The notes under the pieces were generated by a model. It was not told where the DNA came from, searched no databases, and saw nothing but the letters and a program-made list of their open reading frames with translations. A DNA stretch of 64,000 nt, taken from assembly GCF_026016325.1 (NCBI RefSeq), contig NZ_CP087203.1:2976001-3040000 (forward strand), read 5' to 3'. Below are positions 29,101 through 44,100 of this stretch, in pieces. This stretch comes from Pseudomonas sp. B21-056. Its GTDB lineage: Bacteria; Pseudomonadota; Gammaproteobacteria; Pseudomonadales; Pseudomonadaceae. Every line of letters begins with the position of its first letter. Position 1 is the stretch's first letter. The position numbers were made by a program, and so were the translations under genes.

Positions 29101-32100
29101 GAGCTGCTTGGCGTCGAGCAGGTGGGGCGTCACGACCGTTTCTTCGAACTGGGCGGCCACTCGCTGCTGGCGGTCAAGCTGATCGAACGCATGCGCCAGT
29201 TGGACCTGAACGCCGACGTGGGCGTGCTGTTCGGCCAGCCGACGCTGGAGACCCTGGCCGCTGCCACGAGCACCAGTGGCGGCGTGGTGGTGCCGGAGAA
29301 TCGGATTCCCCGGGATGTCGAGCGCATTACCCCGGACATGCTGCCCCTGGCGACCCTGACCCAGGGCGAAATCGACCGCATTGTCGCAACGGTGCCGGGC
29401 GGCACCGACAATGTGCAGGACATCTACGGCCTGGTGCCGTTGCAGGAAGGCATTCTCTATCACCATCTGGCGACCAGCGAGGGCGATCCGTACCTGCTGC
29501 AGGCGCTGTTGCGCTTCGGTACTCGCCAGCAGTTGGAAGCGTTCGGGCAGGCCTTGCAGGCGGTCATCGCCCGGCACGATATCCTGCGTACTTCGATGGT
29601 GTGGGAAGGGCTGGGCGAGCCGGTGCAGGTGGTCTGGCGCGAGGCTCGCTTGAAGGTCGAAGAGTTGGCCCTGGACCCGGTCGAAGGCGACATCGCCGAC
29701 CAGTTGCAGGTTCGTTTCGATCCGCGCCATACCCGCTTCGATCTGCGCCAGGCGCCGATGATGCGTATTCACTTTGCCGAAGATACTGCCGGCGGCAACT
29801 GGGTGGCGGTGTTGCTGTTCCATCACCTGATCGATGACGCGACCTCCCTCGGCATGCTGGGCAAGGAAATCGACGCGCACCTGCAAGGTCGTGCGGCGGA
29901 CCTGCCGGTGTCGGTACCCTACCGCAACTACGTGGCTCAGGTCCGCCTGGACAATCATCCCGAGCAACATGAGGCGTTCTTCAGCGAGATGCTCGGTGAC
30001 GTGGACGAGCCGACGCTGCCGTTGGGCCTGCAGGATGTGCAGGGCGACGGCAGCGGTATCGAAGAGGCCAGGCTGACGCTGGAAGTCGGGCTGGCCCGGC
30101 GTCTGCGTGCCCAGGCCCGGCGCCTGGGAGTGAGCACGGCCAGCTTGCATCACTTGGCCTGGGGCCAGGTGGTGGGGCGTTTGTCCAGCCGTCAGGACGT
30201 AGTGTTCGGCACCGTATTGATGGGCCGGTTGCACAGCGGACAGGAGGCCGGACATGCCTTGGGCATGTTCGTCAACACCCTGCCGTTGCGGGTCGAGGCG
30301 GGGAACCAGGGAGTGCTGGCCGCGTTGCAGGCGACCCATGGCCGCCTGGCGGCGCTGCTGGGCCACGAACACGCGCCGTTGTCGTTGGCACAGCGGTGCA
30401 GCGGCGTTGCGGCGCCGGCGCCGCTGTTCAGCGCGCTGATGAACTATCGGCAGACCGCCGTGGCGGCCCAGGCGAGTGAGGATGCGGGCCAGGCGCGCAT
30501 CTGGGCCGGGGCGGAAATTCTAGGCGGCGAAGAACGGACCAACTACCCGCTGTCGCTGTCGGTGGATGACCTCGGCGAATCGTTCGGGCTCACCGTGCAA
30601 GCCGTGGCCGGGATCGGGGCGCAGCGGGTTTGCGGTTACGTGCACACTGTGCTCGAAGCAATGGCCGATGCCCTCGACCAGGATGGGGAAGCGCCGCTGC
30701 ACACACTGGCCTTTGTTCCCGCCAGCGAGCGTCAGCAATTGCTGCAAGACTTCAATGCCTTCGATGCGGTGTACCCGTCGGGGTTGTTGGTCCATCAACT
30801 GTTCGAGAGCCATGCGCAAGCTCAGCCCGAGGCCGTTGCGCTGACGTATCAGGGGCAGAGCCTGAGCTACGGCGAGCTGAACCGGCTGTCCAACCAGATC
30901 GCCCATCGCTTGATCGAGTTGGGTATCCGCGCCGACGACCGGGTGGCGATCTGCGTGGAGCGCAGCCTGGAAATGGTGGCGGGGCTGGTGGGTATTCTCA
31001 AGGCCGGCGCCGGCTATGTGCCGCTGGATCCGGCTTATCCGGCCGAACGCCTGGTCTACATGCTCGAGGACTGCGCGCCGAAGGTGTTGCTGACCCAGCG
31101 CAGCCTGCAAGAGCGATTCCCGGGTTCGGGTGTCCCTGCGTTGCTGCTCGACGACGCGGACCGCGACGCCGCGGGCATCAGCCGGCAGCCAGCCACCAAC
31201 CCGGATGCACGGGCGAGCGGCCTGAGCCCCGACAGCCTGGCGTATGTCATCTACACCTCGGGCTCCACCGGTCAGCCCAAGGGCGTGGCGATGGCGCACC
31301 GTGCCCTGGTCAACCTGATGCAGTGGCAGATCGACCAGGCCGCGCAGCAGGGGCGGGCCGCTGCACGGACCTTGCAGTTTGCCGCACTGGGCTTCGACGT
31401 GGCGTTCCAGGAAGTCTTCAGCACCCTGTGTGCTGGCGGTGAGCTGTCGCTGATCCATGCCGACATCCGCCTGAATTTCCATCGCCTGTTCGAGCATATC
31501 TGCCAACAGCGCATCGAACGCCTGTACCTGCCGTGCATTGCCCTGCAGGCCCTGGCCGAAGCGGTCGCCGGCGCGCATGAAGGCACGCCGCTGACCTGCG
31601 ACTTGAAGGATGTCATCACCGCCGGCGAACAGTTGCGCATCACGCCACAGATCCGCGCCTTGTTCGAGCGTCTGGAAGGCTGCCGCCTGCACAACCACTA
31701 TGGGCCGACCGAGTCCCACGTCACCACCGCCCTGACGCTGCCGGACGATGTCGCCGCCTGGCCGACGCTGCCCGCTATCGGGCAGCCGGTGGCCAACACC
31801 CGTATCTATCTGCTGGACGCGCAGCAGCAACCGGTTCCGGTCGGCGTGGCCGGCGAGATCCACATCGGCGGGGTCTGTGTCGCCCGGGGCTACCTGAATC
31901 GCGATGACTTGACCGCCGAGCGCTTCATTCGCGATCCGTTCGCGGCCGATGGGCAGGCGCGCCTGTACAAGACCGGTGACCTGGGCCGCTACTTGCCCGA
32001 CGGTCATATCGAATACCTGGGGCGCAACGACGATCAGATCAAGATCCGTGGTTTCCGTGTCGAACTGGGGGAGATCGAGTCCAGGCTCTGCCAGCATGGC

Positions 32101-35100
32101 GGAGTCAAGGAAGCGGCGGTCGTCGCCCGAGAGGACCAACCCGGCGAGAAACGCCTGGTGGCCTACATCACCGCCCAAGCGGCGGACGCAGCGCCGCAGG
32201 CCGATGCACTGCGCGCGCACTTGCAGGCGCTGCTGCCGGACTACATGGTTCCGGCGGCCTACGTGCGCCTGGAAAAACTGCCCTTGTCGCCCAACGGCAA
32301 ACTCGACCGCCGCGCGCTGCCGGTCCCGGAAGCGGACGCCTTCGCCAGCCGCGCGTACGAAGCGCCACTGGGTGAGGTGGAAACCACGCTGGCGGGGTTG
32401 TGGGCTGACGTGCTCGGTGTCGGGCAGGTGGGGCGGCACGATCATTTCTTCGAACTGGGCGGGCATTCGCTGCTGGCAGTGAAGCTGATCGAGTTGATGC
32501 GCAAGGCTGGGCTGAGCGCCGATGTGCGGGTGCTGTTCGGCCAGCCTACCTTGGCCGCCCTGGCAGCGGCGGTGGGCAGTCGCGCTGAGCTGAGCGTACC
32601 GGCCAATGGCATTATTGCGGGTTGCGAACGGATCACCCCGTCGATGCTGCCGCTGGTGACGCTGGACCAGGCAACCCTCGACCGGATCGTCGCCGGTGTG
32701 CCGGGCGGTGTGGGCAATGTCCAGGACATCTACCCGCTGGCGCCGTTGCAGGAAGGCATTCTCTATCACCACATCGCCGCCGAAGAGGGCGACCCCTACC
32801 TGTTGCAAGCCACCTTCGCCATGGACAGCCGCGCGCAACTCGACGGCTTCGTCGCGGCCTTGCAGGCTGTGATCGACCGGCACGATATCCTCAGGACCGC
32901 GTTGCTGCGCGAAGGCCTTGAGGCGCCGTTGCAGGTGGTCCTGCGCCAGTGCCGGTTGATGCTCGAAGAGCAGGCCCTTGATCCGGCCAGGGGCGATATC
33001 GTGGCGCAACTGCAAGGGATGTTCGATCCTCGCCGTTGCCGGATGGACCTCGACAAGGCGCCACTGATGCGCCTGGCCTGCGCCTGGGACAGTGTGCACC
33101 AGCGCTGGGTCGCGGTTCTGCTGTTTCACCACATCGCTCTGGACCATACCGCCCTGGACGTGATGCAGGAGGAAATGCTGGCGTTCCTCAATGGCGAGTC
33201 CGACCGCCTGGAAGCGGCCATGCCTTACCGTAATTACGTGGCGCAAACCCTGCTGGGCGTGCCGCGTGAGCAGCATGAGCGCTTTTTCCGCGACATGCTC
33301 GCTGATGTCGACGAGCCGACGCTGCCGTTCGGCCTGCGGGAAGTCCAGGGGGATGGCCGGGGCGTCGAAGAGGTCAAGCTCAACGTCGATCCGGATCTTT
33401 GCCGACGTCTGCGGCAGCAGGCGCGTCAACTCGGCGTGAGCGCGGCTGCCTTGCATCACTTGGCGTGGGCAAGGGTACTGGGACGCGTGTCCGGCCGTGA
33501 GGACGTGGTCTTCGGCACCGTGTTGCTGGGCCGCATGCAGAGTGGCGAGGGCGCGGACCGCGCCCTGGGCATGTTCATCAATACCTTGCCGTTGCGCGTC
33601 GATGTGGGTGGGCAGGGTGTACGCGCCGGGGTCAAGGCGACCCACGCGCGCCTGACGGCCCTGTTGGGCCACGAACATGCCTCGCTGGCACTGGCCCAGC
33701 GTTGCAGCGGCGTACCGGCTTCGCTGCCGCTGTTCAGTGCGTTGCTGAACTATCGGCACAGCCCGCTCCAGGAAGGCGACAGTGTCGAGCGTTGGGCAGG
33801 TACCCAGGTGCTGGAGGTCATGGAGCGGACCAACTATCCGTGCATGCTCTCGGTGGACGATCAGGGCGAAGGCTTCCTGCTCAGCGTGCAGACGGCCGGC
33901 GGGGTTGATGCCCGCCAGGTCGGCGCCTACATGCAGACGGCCCTGGCGAGCCTGGTGGAGGCACTGAAACGTGCGCCGGAATCCGCGATCAACGATCTGG
34001 AAATCCTGTCTGAAAACGAGCGCAGGCAGGTGTTGCAGGATTTCAACAACACCGCAGCCCATTTCCCTCTGGAGCAGACCGTTCATGGGCTGTTCGAGGA
34101 ACAGGTGCAGCGCACGCCGGAGGCGCTGGCGGTGCTGCACGGTGGGCAGCGCCTGAATTATGGCGAACTGAACGAGCAGGCCAACCGACTGGCGCATTAC
34201 CTGCGCAAGCAGGGTGTACGGCCGGATTCGCGGGTGGCGATCTGTGTCGAGCGTGGCCTCGACATGGTGGTGGGTTTGCTGGCGATCCTCAAGGCGGGTG
34301 GCGGTTACGTGCCGCTGGATCCGGCGTATCCGGCGGATCGGATTGCCTACATGCTGGAAGACAGTGCACCGGCGGTGGTCCTGGCCCAATCGGCAACGGT
34401 CGGCTTGTTGGTTGGTGCTTTGATGCCGGTGATTGATTTGGGTAGCGGGCTCTGGCAGGACGAATCCGTTCTGAATCCTCAGGTCCCTGAGCTGACTTCT
34501 GCGCATCTGGCCTACGTGATCTACACCTCCGGTTCCACCGGTTTGCCCAAAGGCGTGATGATCGAACACCGCAATACGGTGAATTTCCTGACCTGGGCGC
34601 ATCGGTCGTTCGATGCCCAGACGTTGTCGAAAACTCTGTTCTCCACGTCATTGAACTTCGACCTGGCAGTTTATGAATGCTTTGCGCCACTGACGTCCGG
34701 CGGCAGCATCGAAGTGGTCACTAATGTGCTGGAACTGCAGCAGGGCGAGCACGACATCAGCCTGATCAACACCGTACCGTCGGCGCTCAAGGCGTTGCTG
34801 GAAGCCGGTGGACTGGGCGAGGGTGTGGACACGGTGAACGTAGCCGGTGAAGCGCTCAAGCGCAGCCTGGTAGAGGCGCTGTTCGAACAGACCTCGGTCA
34901 AGCGGCTGTGCAATCTCTATGGTCCTTCGGAAACCACGACCTATTCCAGCTGGGTATCCATGGCCCGGGAAGATGGCTTTGCCGCACATATCGGTAAGCC
35001 TGTCGCTAATACCCGGTTCTACCTGCTGAATGAGCACAAGCAACCCGTACCGCTGGGTGTTCCAGGGGAAATCTACATCGGCGGCGCCGGTGTCGCCCGT

Positions 35101-38100
35101 GGTTATCTCAATCGTGATGACCTGACGGCCGAGCGTTTCCTCAAGGATCCGTTCAGCAGCGTACCCAGCGCCCAGATGTACAAGACCGGCGACCTGGGCC
35201 GCTATCTCCCGGACGGCAACATCGAATACCTGGGCCGTAACGACGATCAGGTGAAGATCCGTGGCTTCCGCATCGAACTGGGCGAGATCGAAACCCGGCT
35301 CGCCCGACATGCAGACGTTAAGGAAGCCGTGGTGCTGGCTCGCGAGGACGTACCGGGCGACAAGCGCCTGGTGGCCTACTTCACGCCGGCGAACGAAACA
35401 GCGGACATCGAAACCCTGCGCGATCATCTGCAAGCACAACTGCCGGAATACATGGTGCCGGTGGCTTACGTGCGTCTCGACGCCATGCCGTTGACCCCCA
35501 ACGGCAAGCTCGACCGCAAGGCCTTGCCGGCTCCGGAACACGATGCACTGATCACCCGCGGCTACGAAGCCCCCCGAGGCGAAATCGAAACCGCCCTGGC
35601 GCAGATCTGGCAGGACCTGCTGGGCCTGCAACAGGTCAGTCGTCACGACCACTTCTTCGAACTCGGCGGCCACTCGCTGCTGGCTGTCAGCCTGATCGAG
35701 CGCATGCGCCAGGTCGGCTTGAGCGCCGACGTGCGCGTGCTGTTCAGCCAACCGAGCCTGGCCGCGCTGGCGTCGGCTGTCGGCAACAATGACAGCAATG
35801 AGGTCAGCGTCCCGGCGAACCTGATCGCGCCGGACTGCCAACGCATAACCCCCGACATGCTGCCGTTGGTGACGTTGCCTCAGGAGGCCATCGACCGCAT
35901 CGTCGCGACCGTGCCGGGCGGCGCGGCCAATGTGCAGGACATCTACCCGCTGGCGCCGTTGCAGGAGGGAATTCTCTATCACCACCTCGCGGCCGAACAG
36001 GGCGACCCCTATGTGCTGCAAGCGCAGTTCGCCTTCGACAACCGCGAGCGCCTGGACGATTTCACCCAGGCCTTGCAGGGCGTGATCGACCGCCACGATA
36101 TCCTGCGCACGGCCATGGCCTGGGAAGGGCTGGATGAACCGGTGCAAGTGGTCTGGCGCAAGGCCGTGCTGGGTGTCGAGCACGTGGCGTTGCGCCACGA
36201 GGACGGCGATATTGCCGAGCAACTGCAGGCAGACTTCGATGCGCGCCTGGACATCCGCCAGGCCCCGCTGATGCGTATCCGTTTCGCCGAGGATGCGGTG
36301 AAACGGCGTTGGGTGGCGACACTGCTGTTCCATCACATGGCGCTCGATCACACGGCGCTGGAAGTGGTTCGCCATGAAATGCAGGCTCATTTGCTCGGAC
36401 AGGTCGACCAGATAGGCGATGCGGTGCCGTACCGTAATTATGTGGCTCAGGCTCGCCTGGGCGTCAGTCCGAAAGAGCATGAGGCGTTTTTCCGCGAGAT
36501 GCTCGGCGCTATCGATGAACCGACGCTGCCGTTCGGTCTACAGGATCTGCGTGGCGACGGCAGTAGCGTCGAAGAGGCCCGTCAGGGCATCGCCCCCGAT
36601 CTGAGCCAGCGCCTGCGCAGGCAGGCGCGTCAGTTGGGCGTGAGTGCGGCCAGTCTGCATCATCTGGCCTGGGCTCAGGTGCTGGGCCGGGTATCGGGTC
36701 GCGAAGACGTGGTGTTCGGTACGGTACTGATGGGCCGGATGCAGGGCGGCGAAGGCGCCGACCGGGCACTGGGCATGTTTATCAATACCTTGCCGATCGG
36801 CGTGCGACTGGGGGCACTCAGTGTGCGTGAGGGCGTGCTGGCGACCCATGAGCGGTTGACCGGTTTGTTGGGGCATGAACACGCTTCCCTGGCACTGGCC
36901 CAACGTTGCAGTGGCGTGGCCACGCCCACACCGCTATTCAGCGCATTACTCAACTACCGGCATTCGGTGGCGGAGCCCCTCGCACTGCAATCGTCATCAG
37001 CCTGGCAGGGGATCGAAGCCCTGGGAGGCGAGGAGCGCACCAACTACCCGCTGACGCTCTCAGTGGATGACCTGGGCGAGGGATTCAGCCTCACGGCGCA
37101 AGTCCAGTCCCCTATCGGCGCGCAGCGCATCTGTGACTATATGCAGGTGGCATTGGAAAGTCTGGTTGATGCGTTGGAACAGGCACCGCAAGCGCCTTTG
37201 CACAGCCTGGACATCCTGCCCCAGGCCGAGCGTCGACAGTTGATCGAGACCTGGAACGCCACGGACGCGATGTATGCCGAACAAGCGCTGATTCATCGCC
37301 AGGTCGAAGACCAGGCCGCCATGCAGCCTGAGGCGACGGCGGTGGTGTATGAAGGTCGGTCACTGAGCTACGGCGAACTCAACACCCGGGCGAACCAGGT
37401 TGCTCATCATCTGCTGGCGCTGGGTGTGCGCCCGGATGACCGCGTGGCGATCTGTGTCGAGCGCAGCCTGGAGATGATCGTCGGGTTGCTGGGCATCCTG
37501 AAGTCCGGAGCGGGTTACGTACCGATAGACCCGGCCTATCCGGCCGAGCGCATTGCCTACATGCTGCAAGACAGCGCCCCGGCGGCGGTCCTGGTGCAAC
37601 TGGCTACCGGCGGCCTCATGGTCGACGTATCGGTGCCGGTGATTGATCTTGAGCAGGAGATCAGCCCGGACGGTGGTGGTACCAACCCTCAGGTGCCGGG
37701 CCTGGAGCCGAGTCATCTGGTCTATGTGATCTACACCTCGGGGTCGACCGGTCTGCCCAAAGGGGTGATGGTCGAGCATCGCAACCTCAACAACCTGGTG
37801 GGGTGGCATTGTCAGGCCTTCGAGCTGGTACGCGGCAGCCGCACGTCCAGCGTTGCCGGCTTCGGTTTCGATGCCGCGGCCTGGGAGATCTGGCCCGCCC
37901 TGTGCGCCGGGGCCACGCTGTTGCTGCCACCGTCCCATGCGGGCAGCGAGAATGTCGACGCACTGCTGGATTGGTGGCAGGCCCAGGCGCTGGATGTGTG
38001 CTTCCTGCCTACGCCGATTGCCGAGTACGCCTTCGGCAGCAACCTCAGCCACGATCGGTTGCGCACGCTGCTGATCGGCGGTGACCGCCTGCGCCGACTG

Positions 38101-41100
38101 CCCGCCGACCCACGCTTTACGCTGATCAACAACTATGGCCCCACGGAAACCACGGTGGTCGCCACCTCGGGCCGGATCGACGCCTCCCAGGCGGTGTTGC
38201 ATATCGGCAAGCCGGTGGGCAACACACGGATCTACCTGCTCGATGCACACTTGCAACCGGTTCCGGTCGGTGCGACGGGTGAGCTTTATATCGGGGGAGC
38301 AGGGGTTGCGCGAGGTTACTTGAACCGTGCCGAGCTGACCGTCGAGCGTTTCGTGCAAGACCCATTCAGCCCCATGCAGAACGCGAGAATGTACCGTACC
38401 GGTGACCTTGGACGTTATTTGCCGGACGGCAATATCGAATACCTGGGGCGCAATGATGGTCAGCTGAAAATACGCGGCTTGCGCATTGAACTGGGTGAAA
38501 TCGAGTCCAGGCTCAGCGATTGTGCCGGTGTGCGCGAGGCGGTGGTCATCGCGGCTGGTGACGCGCCGGATGACAAGCGTCTGGTGGCCTATTACACGTC
38601 ACACGAGGGCGAATACCCGGCCCTGTCGGCCGACAATTTGCGTGCGCAATTGCAGGTGCACCTGCCCCGGCACATGGTGCCGTCGGCCTACGTGCGCCTC
38701 GACGCGCTGCCCTTGACGGCCAATGGCAAGCTTGATCGCCGAGCGCTCCCCGCCCCGGACAGCGCGGCCTATTCGAGCCGCGACCATGAGGCGCCACAGG
38801 GCGACATGGAAATGCGCATCGCCGATATCTGGCGTCAGTTGCTGGGCGTAGAGCAGATCGGTCGTCATGACGATTTCTTCGAGCTGGGCGGGCATTCGTT
38901 GCTGGCCGTGCGATTGATGTCTCAGGTGCGCCAGCAACTGGGCGTGGAACTGACCCTGGCGGAACTGTTTGCCAACGCCGGATTGATGGGATTGTCAGCC
39001 TGGGCCTCCCAAGCGTCGGCGAGCACGTTGCCGCCCATCGAGGCGGTACCGCGCGACAGCGCGATACCCCTGTCGTTCGCACAGCAGCGCCTGTGGTTCC
39101 TGGCGCAGATGGACGGCAGCGCTGCTTATCACATCTGCGGTGGCTTGCGTCTCAAGGGCCGGCTGTCACCGCAAGCCCTGCATGGGGCATTGGACCGGAT
39201 CGTGGCGCGTCACGAAGCGTTACGCACCACGTTCGACAAGGTCGACGGTGAAGTGGTGCAGTGCATCGCCGTCGAAGGGGCCGGCTTTGCCTTGACGTTC
39301 CATGACCTGTCCCTGCATACCGACGCCGAAGGCGAGCTGGCCCGGTTGGCCGCGGACGAGGCGCGGGCGCCGTTCGATCTGCAACAGGGGCCCTTGATCC
39401 GCGGTCGCCTCGTGCGGCTGGCGGACGAGACGCATGTTCTGCTGGTGACCCTGCACCACATCGTCTCGGATGGTTGGTCGATGGACGTGCTGACCCGTGA
39501 GTTGGGGAGGCTCTACCAGGCTTGCCTGCATGGCGCGGCCGATCCGTTGCCACCGCTGCCGATCCAATATGCGGACTATGCCGTCTGGCAGCGCCGCTGG
39601 CTGAGCGGCGACGTGTTGAGTGAGCAGAATGCCTACTGGCAACGGACTCTGGCGGATGTACCACCTTTATTGACCTTGCCTGCAGACCGTCCGCGACCCG
39701 CGCAACAGGACTATGCCGGAGCGCGTTTGCCAGTGCTCTTCGATGAAGCGCTGACAGCCGATCTCAAGGCGCTGAGCCAGCGCCACGGCACGACCTTGTA
39801 CATGACGGTGCTGGCCGGTTGGGCAGCGGTGCTTGGCCGCCTCTCGGGGCAGGATACGATCGTTATCGGCTCGCCGACGGCCAACCGTCGGCGTGTGGAG
39901 GTCGAGGAGCTGATCGGGTTCTTCGTCAACACCCTGGCCGTGCCCATCGATGTGTCCGGGGGGCCGAGCGTCGAAACGTTGCTGCAACGGGTAAAAGCCC
40001 AGACGTTGAGCGCCCAGGCCCATCAGGACCTGCCGTTCGAGCAAGTGGTGGAGCGGGTCAAGCCGATGCGCAGCCTGTCCCACAGCCCGTTGTTCCAGGC
40101 CATGCTGTCCTGGCAGGCGGCCGTTGAACAGAACCTCGTCCTGGAAGGACTGACGCTGGAGACCGTGGAGGCACCGGGGCATAGCGCGAAATTCGATGTG
40201 TCGCTGAACCTGGGTGAGGTAGATGGCCTGATTTCAGGCTCCCTGGAATACGCCACGGCATTGTTCGACCAGACGACCATGGAGCGTTACCTCGGCTATC
40301 TGGAACGCATGTTGCGGGCGATGGTGGCGGATGCCCGCGTCGCCATCAGCGACATCGTGCTGCCGGACGATGCCGAACGTCGCCAGCTGGAATGCTTCAA
40401 TGCCACGCAAGCGCAGTACCCGCTGGAACAGACCATCCATGGGTTGTTCGAGGAGCAGGTGCAGCGCACGCCGGATGCACTGGCGGTGCTGCATGGCGGG
40501 CAGCGCCTGAGCTATGGCGAACTGAACGAGCGGGCCAACCGACTGGCGCATTACCTGCGCAAGCAGGGTGTACGGCCGGATTCTCGGGTGGCGATCTGCG
40601 TCGAGCGTGGCCTCGACATGGTGGTGGGTTTGCTGGCGATCCTCAAGGCGGGTGGCGGTTACGTGCCGCTGGATCCGGCGTATCCGGCGGATCGGATTGC
40701 CTACATGCTGGAAGACAGTGCGCCGGCCGTGGTCTTGGCCCAGGCGGCAACCCTTGGGTTGTTGGCTGGTGCATCGATGCCTGTGATCGATCTCGGTAGC
40801 GGGCTCTGGCAGGACGAGTCCGTCTCGAATCCGCAGGTTGCCGAACTGACTTCGGCACATCTGGCTTACGTGATCTACACCTCCGGTTCGACCGGTTTGC
40901 CGAAAGGCGTGATGATCGAACACCGCAACACGGTGAACTTCCTGACCTGGGCCCATCGGTCGTTCGATGCGCAAACCTTGTCGAAAACCCTGTTCTCGAC
41001 CTCGCTTAACTTCGATCTGGCGGTGTACGAGTGCTTCGCACCATTGACGTCGGGCGGCAGCATCGAGGTGGTCACTAATGTGCTGGAACTGCAACAGGGC

Positions 41101-44100
41101 GAGCACGAGATCACCCTGATCAACACCGTGCCGTCGGCGCTCAAGGCGCTGCTGGAATCGGGTGGTCTAGGCGAGGGCGTGGACACGGTGAACGTGGCCG
41201 GCGAAGCGCTCAAGCGCAGCCTGGTGGAGGCGCTGTTCGAGCAGACTTCGGTCAAGCGCCTGTGCAATCTCTACGGTCCTTCGGAAACCACGACCTATTC
41301 GAGTTGGGTATCGATGGCCCGTGAAGACGGTTTTGCCGCGCACATTGGCAAACCGGTCGCCAACACCCAGTTTTATCTGCTGGATGAACACAAACAACCC
41401 GTACCGCTGGGCGTCCCAGGGGAAATCTACATCGGCGGCGCCGGTGTCGCCCGTGGTTATCTCAATCGTGATGACCTGACGGCCGAGCGTTTCCTCAAGG
41501 ATCCGTTCAGCAGTGAACCGAACGCCCGGATGTACAAAACCGGCGACCTCGGCCGCTACCTCCCGGACGGCAACATCGAATACCTTGGCCGTAACGACGA
41601 CCAGGTGAAGATCCGTGGTTTCCGCATCGAACTGGGCGAAATCGAAGCCAAGCTCGCTCAGCACGAAACCGTGAAGGAAGCGGTGGTGCTGGCCCGAGAA
41701 GACGTGCCCGGCGACAAACGCCTGGTCTCTTACTTCACGCCGGCGAACGAAACAACGGACCTCGAAACCTTGCGCCGCCACCTGCAAGGACAGCTACCGG
41801 AATACATGGTGCCGGTGGCCTACGTGCGTCTCGACGCCATGCCGTTGACCCCCAACGGCAAGCTCGATCGCAAGGCCTTGCCGGCCCCGGACCTGGATTC
41901 GGTCATCACCCGCGGCTACGAAGCCCCCCGAGGCGAAGTCGAAATCGCCCTGGCGCAGATCTGGCAGGACCTGCTGGGCCTGCAACAGGTCGGCCGTCAC
42001 GACCAGTTCTTCGAGCTGGGCGGTCATTCGCTGTTGGCCGTCAGCCTTATCGAGCGTATGCGTCAAGCCGGCCTGAGTGCCGACGTGCGTGTATTGTTCG
42101 GCCAACCGACGCTGTCGGCATTGGCGGCGGCAGTGGGCGGGTGCAGCGAAATCGTGGTGCCGGCCAACGGCATTGCCCACGGCTGCATGAAGATCACGCC
42201 GCAAATGCTGTCGTTGACCAGCCTGGACCAGGATGCCATCGACCGCATCGTGGCGACGGTGCCGGGCGGTGCACGCAACGTGCAAGAAATCTACCCCGTG
42301 GCACCGCTCCAGGAAGGCATTCTCTACCATCACCTCTCGGCCGAGCAGGGCGATCCCTATGTCCTGCAGGCCCTGTTCGGCCTGCAGGACCGGCAGCGCC
42401 TCGACGACTTCATTCGGGCGTTGCAGGGCGTCATCGATCGCCACGACATCTTGCGCACCGCCATCGTGTGGGAGGGGCTCGACGAGCCTCAGCAAGTGGT
42501 CTGGCGCGAAGCGCGGCTGGGCCTGGAAGAGTTCACGCCGGATCCGCAAGGCGGGGACATCATTGAACAACTGCATCGGCGTTTCGACGCTCGGCACTAT
42601 GGGCTTGACATGACCCAGGCACCGTTGATGCGCCTGGCGTTCGCCGAAGACAAGCCTAACCAGCGTTGGGTGGCCTTGCTGCTGTTCCACCACATTGCGC
42701 TCGATCACACGGCGCTCAAGGTGGTGCAGCACGAGATGCAGATGCATTTGTTGGGACAGATCGGACAGTTGGATGCGCCGGTGCCTTATCGTCACTATGT
42801 GGCGCAGGCACGCCTGGGTGTGAGTCGTGAAGAGCATGAGGCGTTCTTCCGCGACATGCTCGGCGACGTGGATGAACCGACGCTGCCGTTCGGCTTGCAA
42901 CAGGTGCAGGGCGACGGCAATGACATCGAGGAGGCCAGGCGGCTGCTCGACCGCGATCTGAGCCGCCGTCTGCGACGTCTGGCACGGATGTCCGGCGTGG
43001 GGGCGGCCAGTCTCCATCACTTGGCGTGGGCGCAGGTGCTGGCGTGCGTCTCGGGCACACCTGACGTGGTGTTCGGTACGGTGCTGATGGGCCGGATGCA
43101 CGGTGGCCAGGGCGCTGATCGTGCGTTGGGGATGTTCATCAATACCTTGCCATTGCGGGTGGCGGTGGGTCAGCAGAACGTGCAGGAGGGTGTCCGGGCC
43201 GTTCATGGACGTCTCTCCGCGCTGTTGGGGCATGAACATGCCTCGCTGGCGCTGGCACAGCGCTGCAGCGGGGTGAGTGCACCGACACCGCTGTTCAGCG
43301 CGTTGCTGAACTACCGCAACTCCAGTGAACAGGTGGATACGCAGAGTGAGGCCTTGGCTTGGCAGGGCATCGAGACGCTGAGCGGTGAAGCCCGCACCAA
43401 CTATCCGCTGACGCTGTCGGTGGACGACCTGGGCGAAGATTTCGCCTTGACGGTCCTGGCGGCGAACGGTGTAGGCGCTCAACGGGTCTGCGCTTACATG
43501 GAGCGCGCATTGCAAAGCCTTGCCACTGCGCTGGAGTCCAGCCCTGCGTCACGTCTGCAGGACCTGACCGTGCTGCCGCAAGCCGAGCGTCAACAGGTGC
43601 TGGATGCGTTCAACGCAACCGCACGCGACTATCCACGGGACAAGACGGTCCATGGCCTGTTCGAAGCGCAGGTGCGGGCCAATCCCGAGGCGCCGGCGGT
43701 CGTGCACGACGAGCACTGTCTGACCTACGCCGAGCTGAACACCCAGGCCAATCGCCTGGCCCGTCATCTGGTCGGCCTGGGCGTACAGCCGGGCGACAGC
43801 GTGGCGCTGGGGTTGGCGCGTTCGATTGAGCTGCTGGTCAGCCAACTGGCGGTGCTCAAATGCGCCGCCGTCTACGTGCCGCTGGATGTCAGCGCGCCTT
43901 TGGAACGCCAACAGTTCATGGTCGAAGACAGCGGGGCGAAGGTTTTGCTGACCCTGGCTGGCATGGACGTTCCTGAAGGCACGCTGCGTGTCGACCTGGA
44001 CGGCGTGGCGCTGGAGGATGCGTGCGCGGACCTCGACCTGACCCAGAGCGCCGAATCGGTCGCCTACATCATGTACACCTCCGGTTCCACCGGCACGCCG

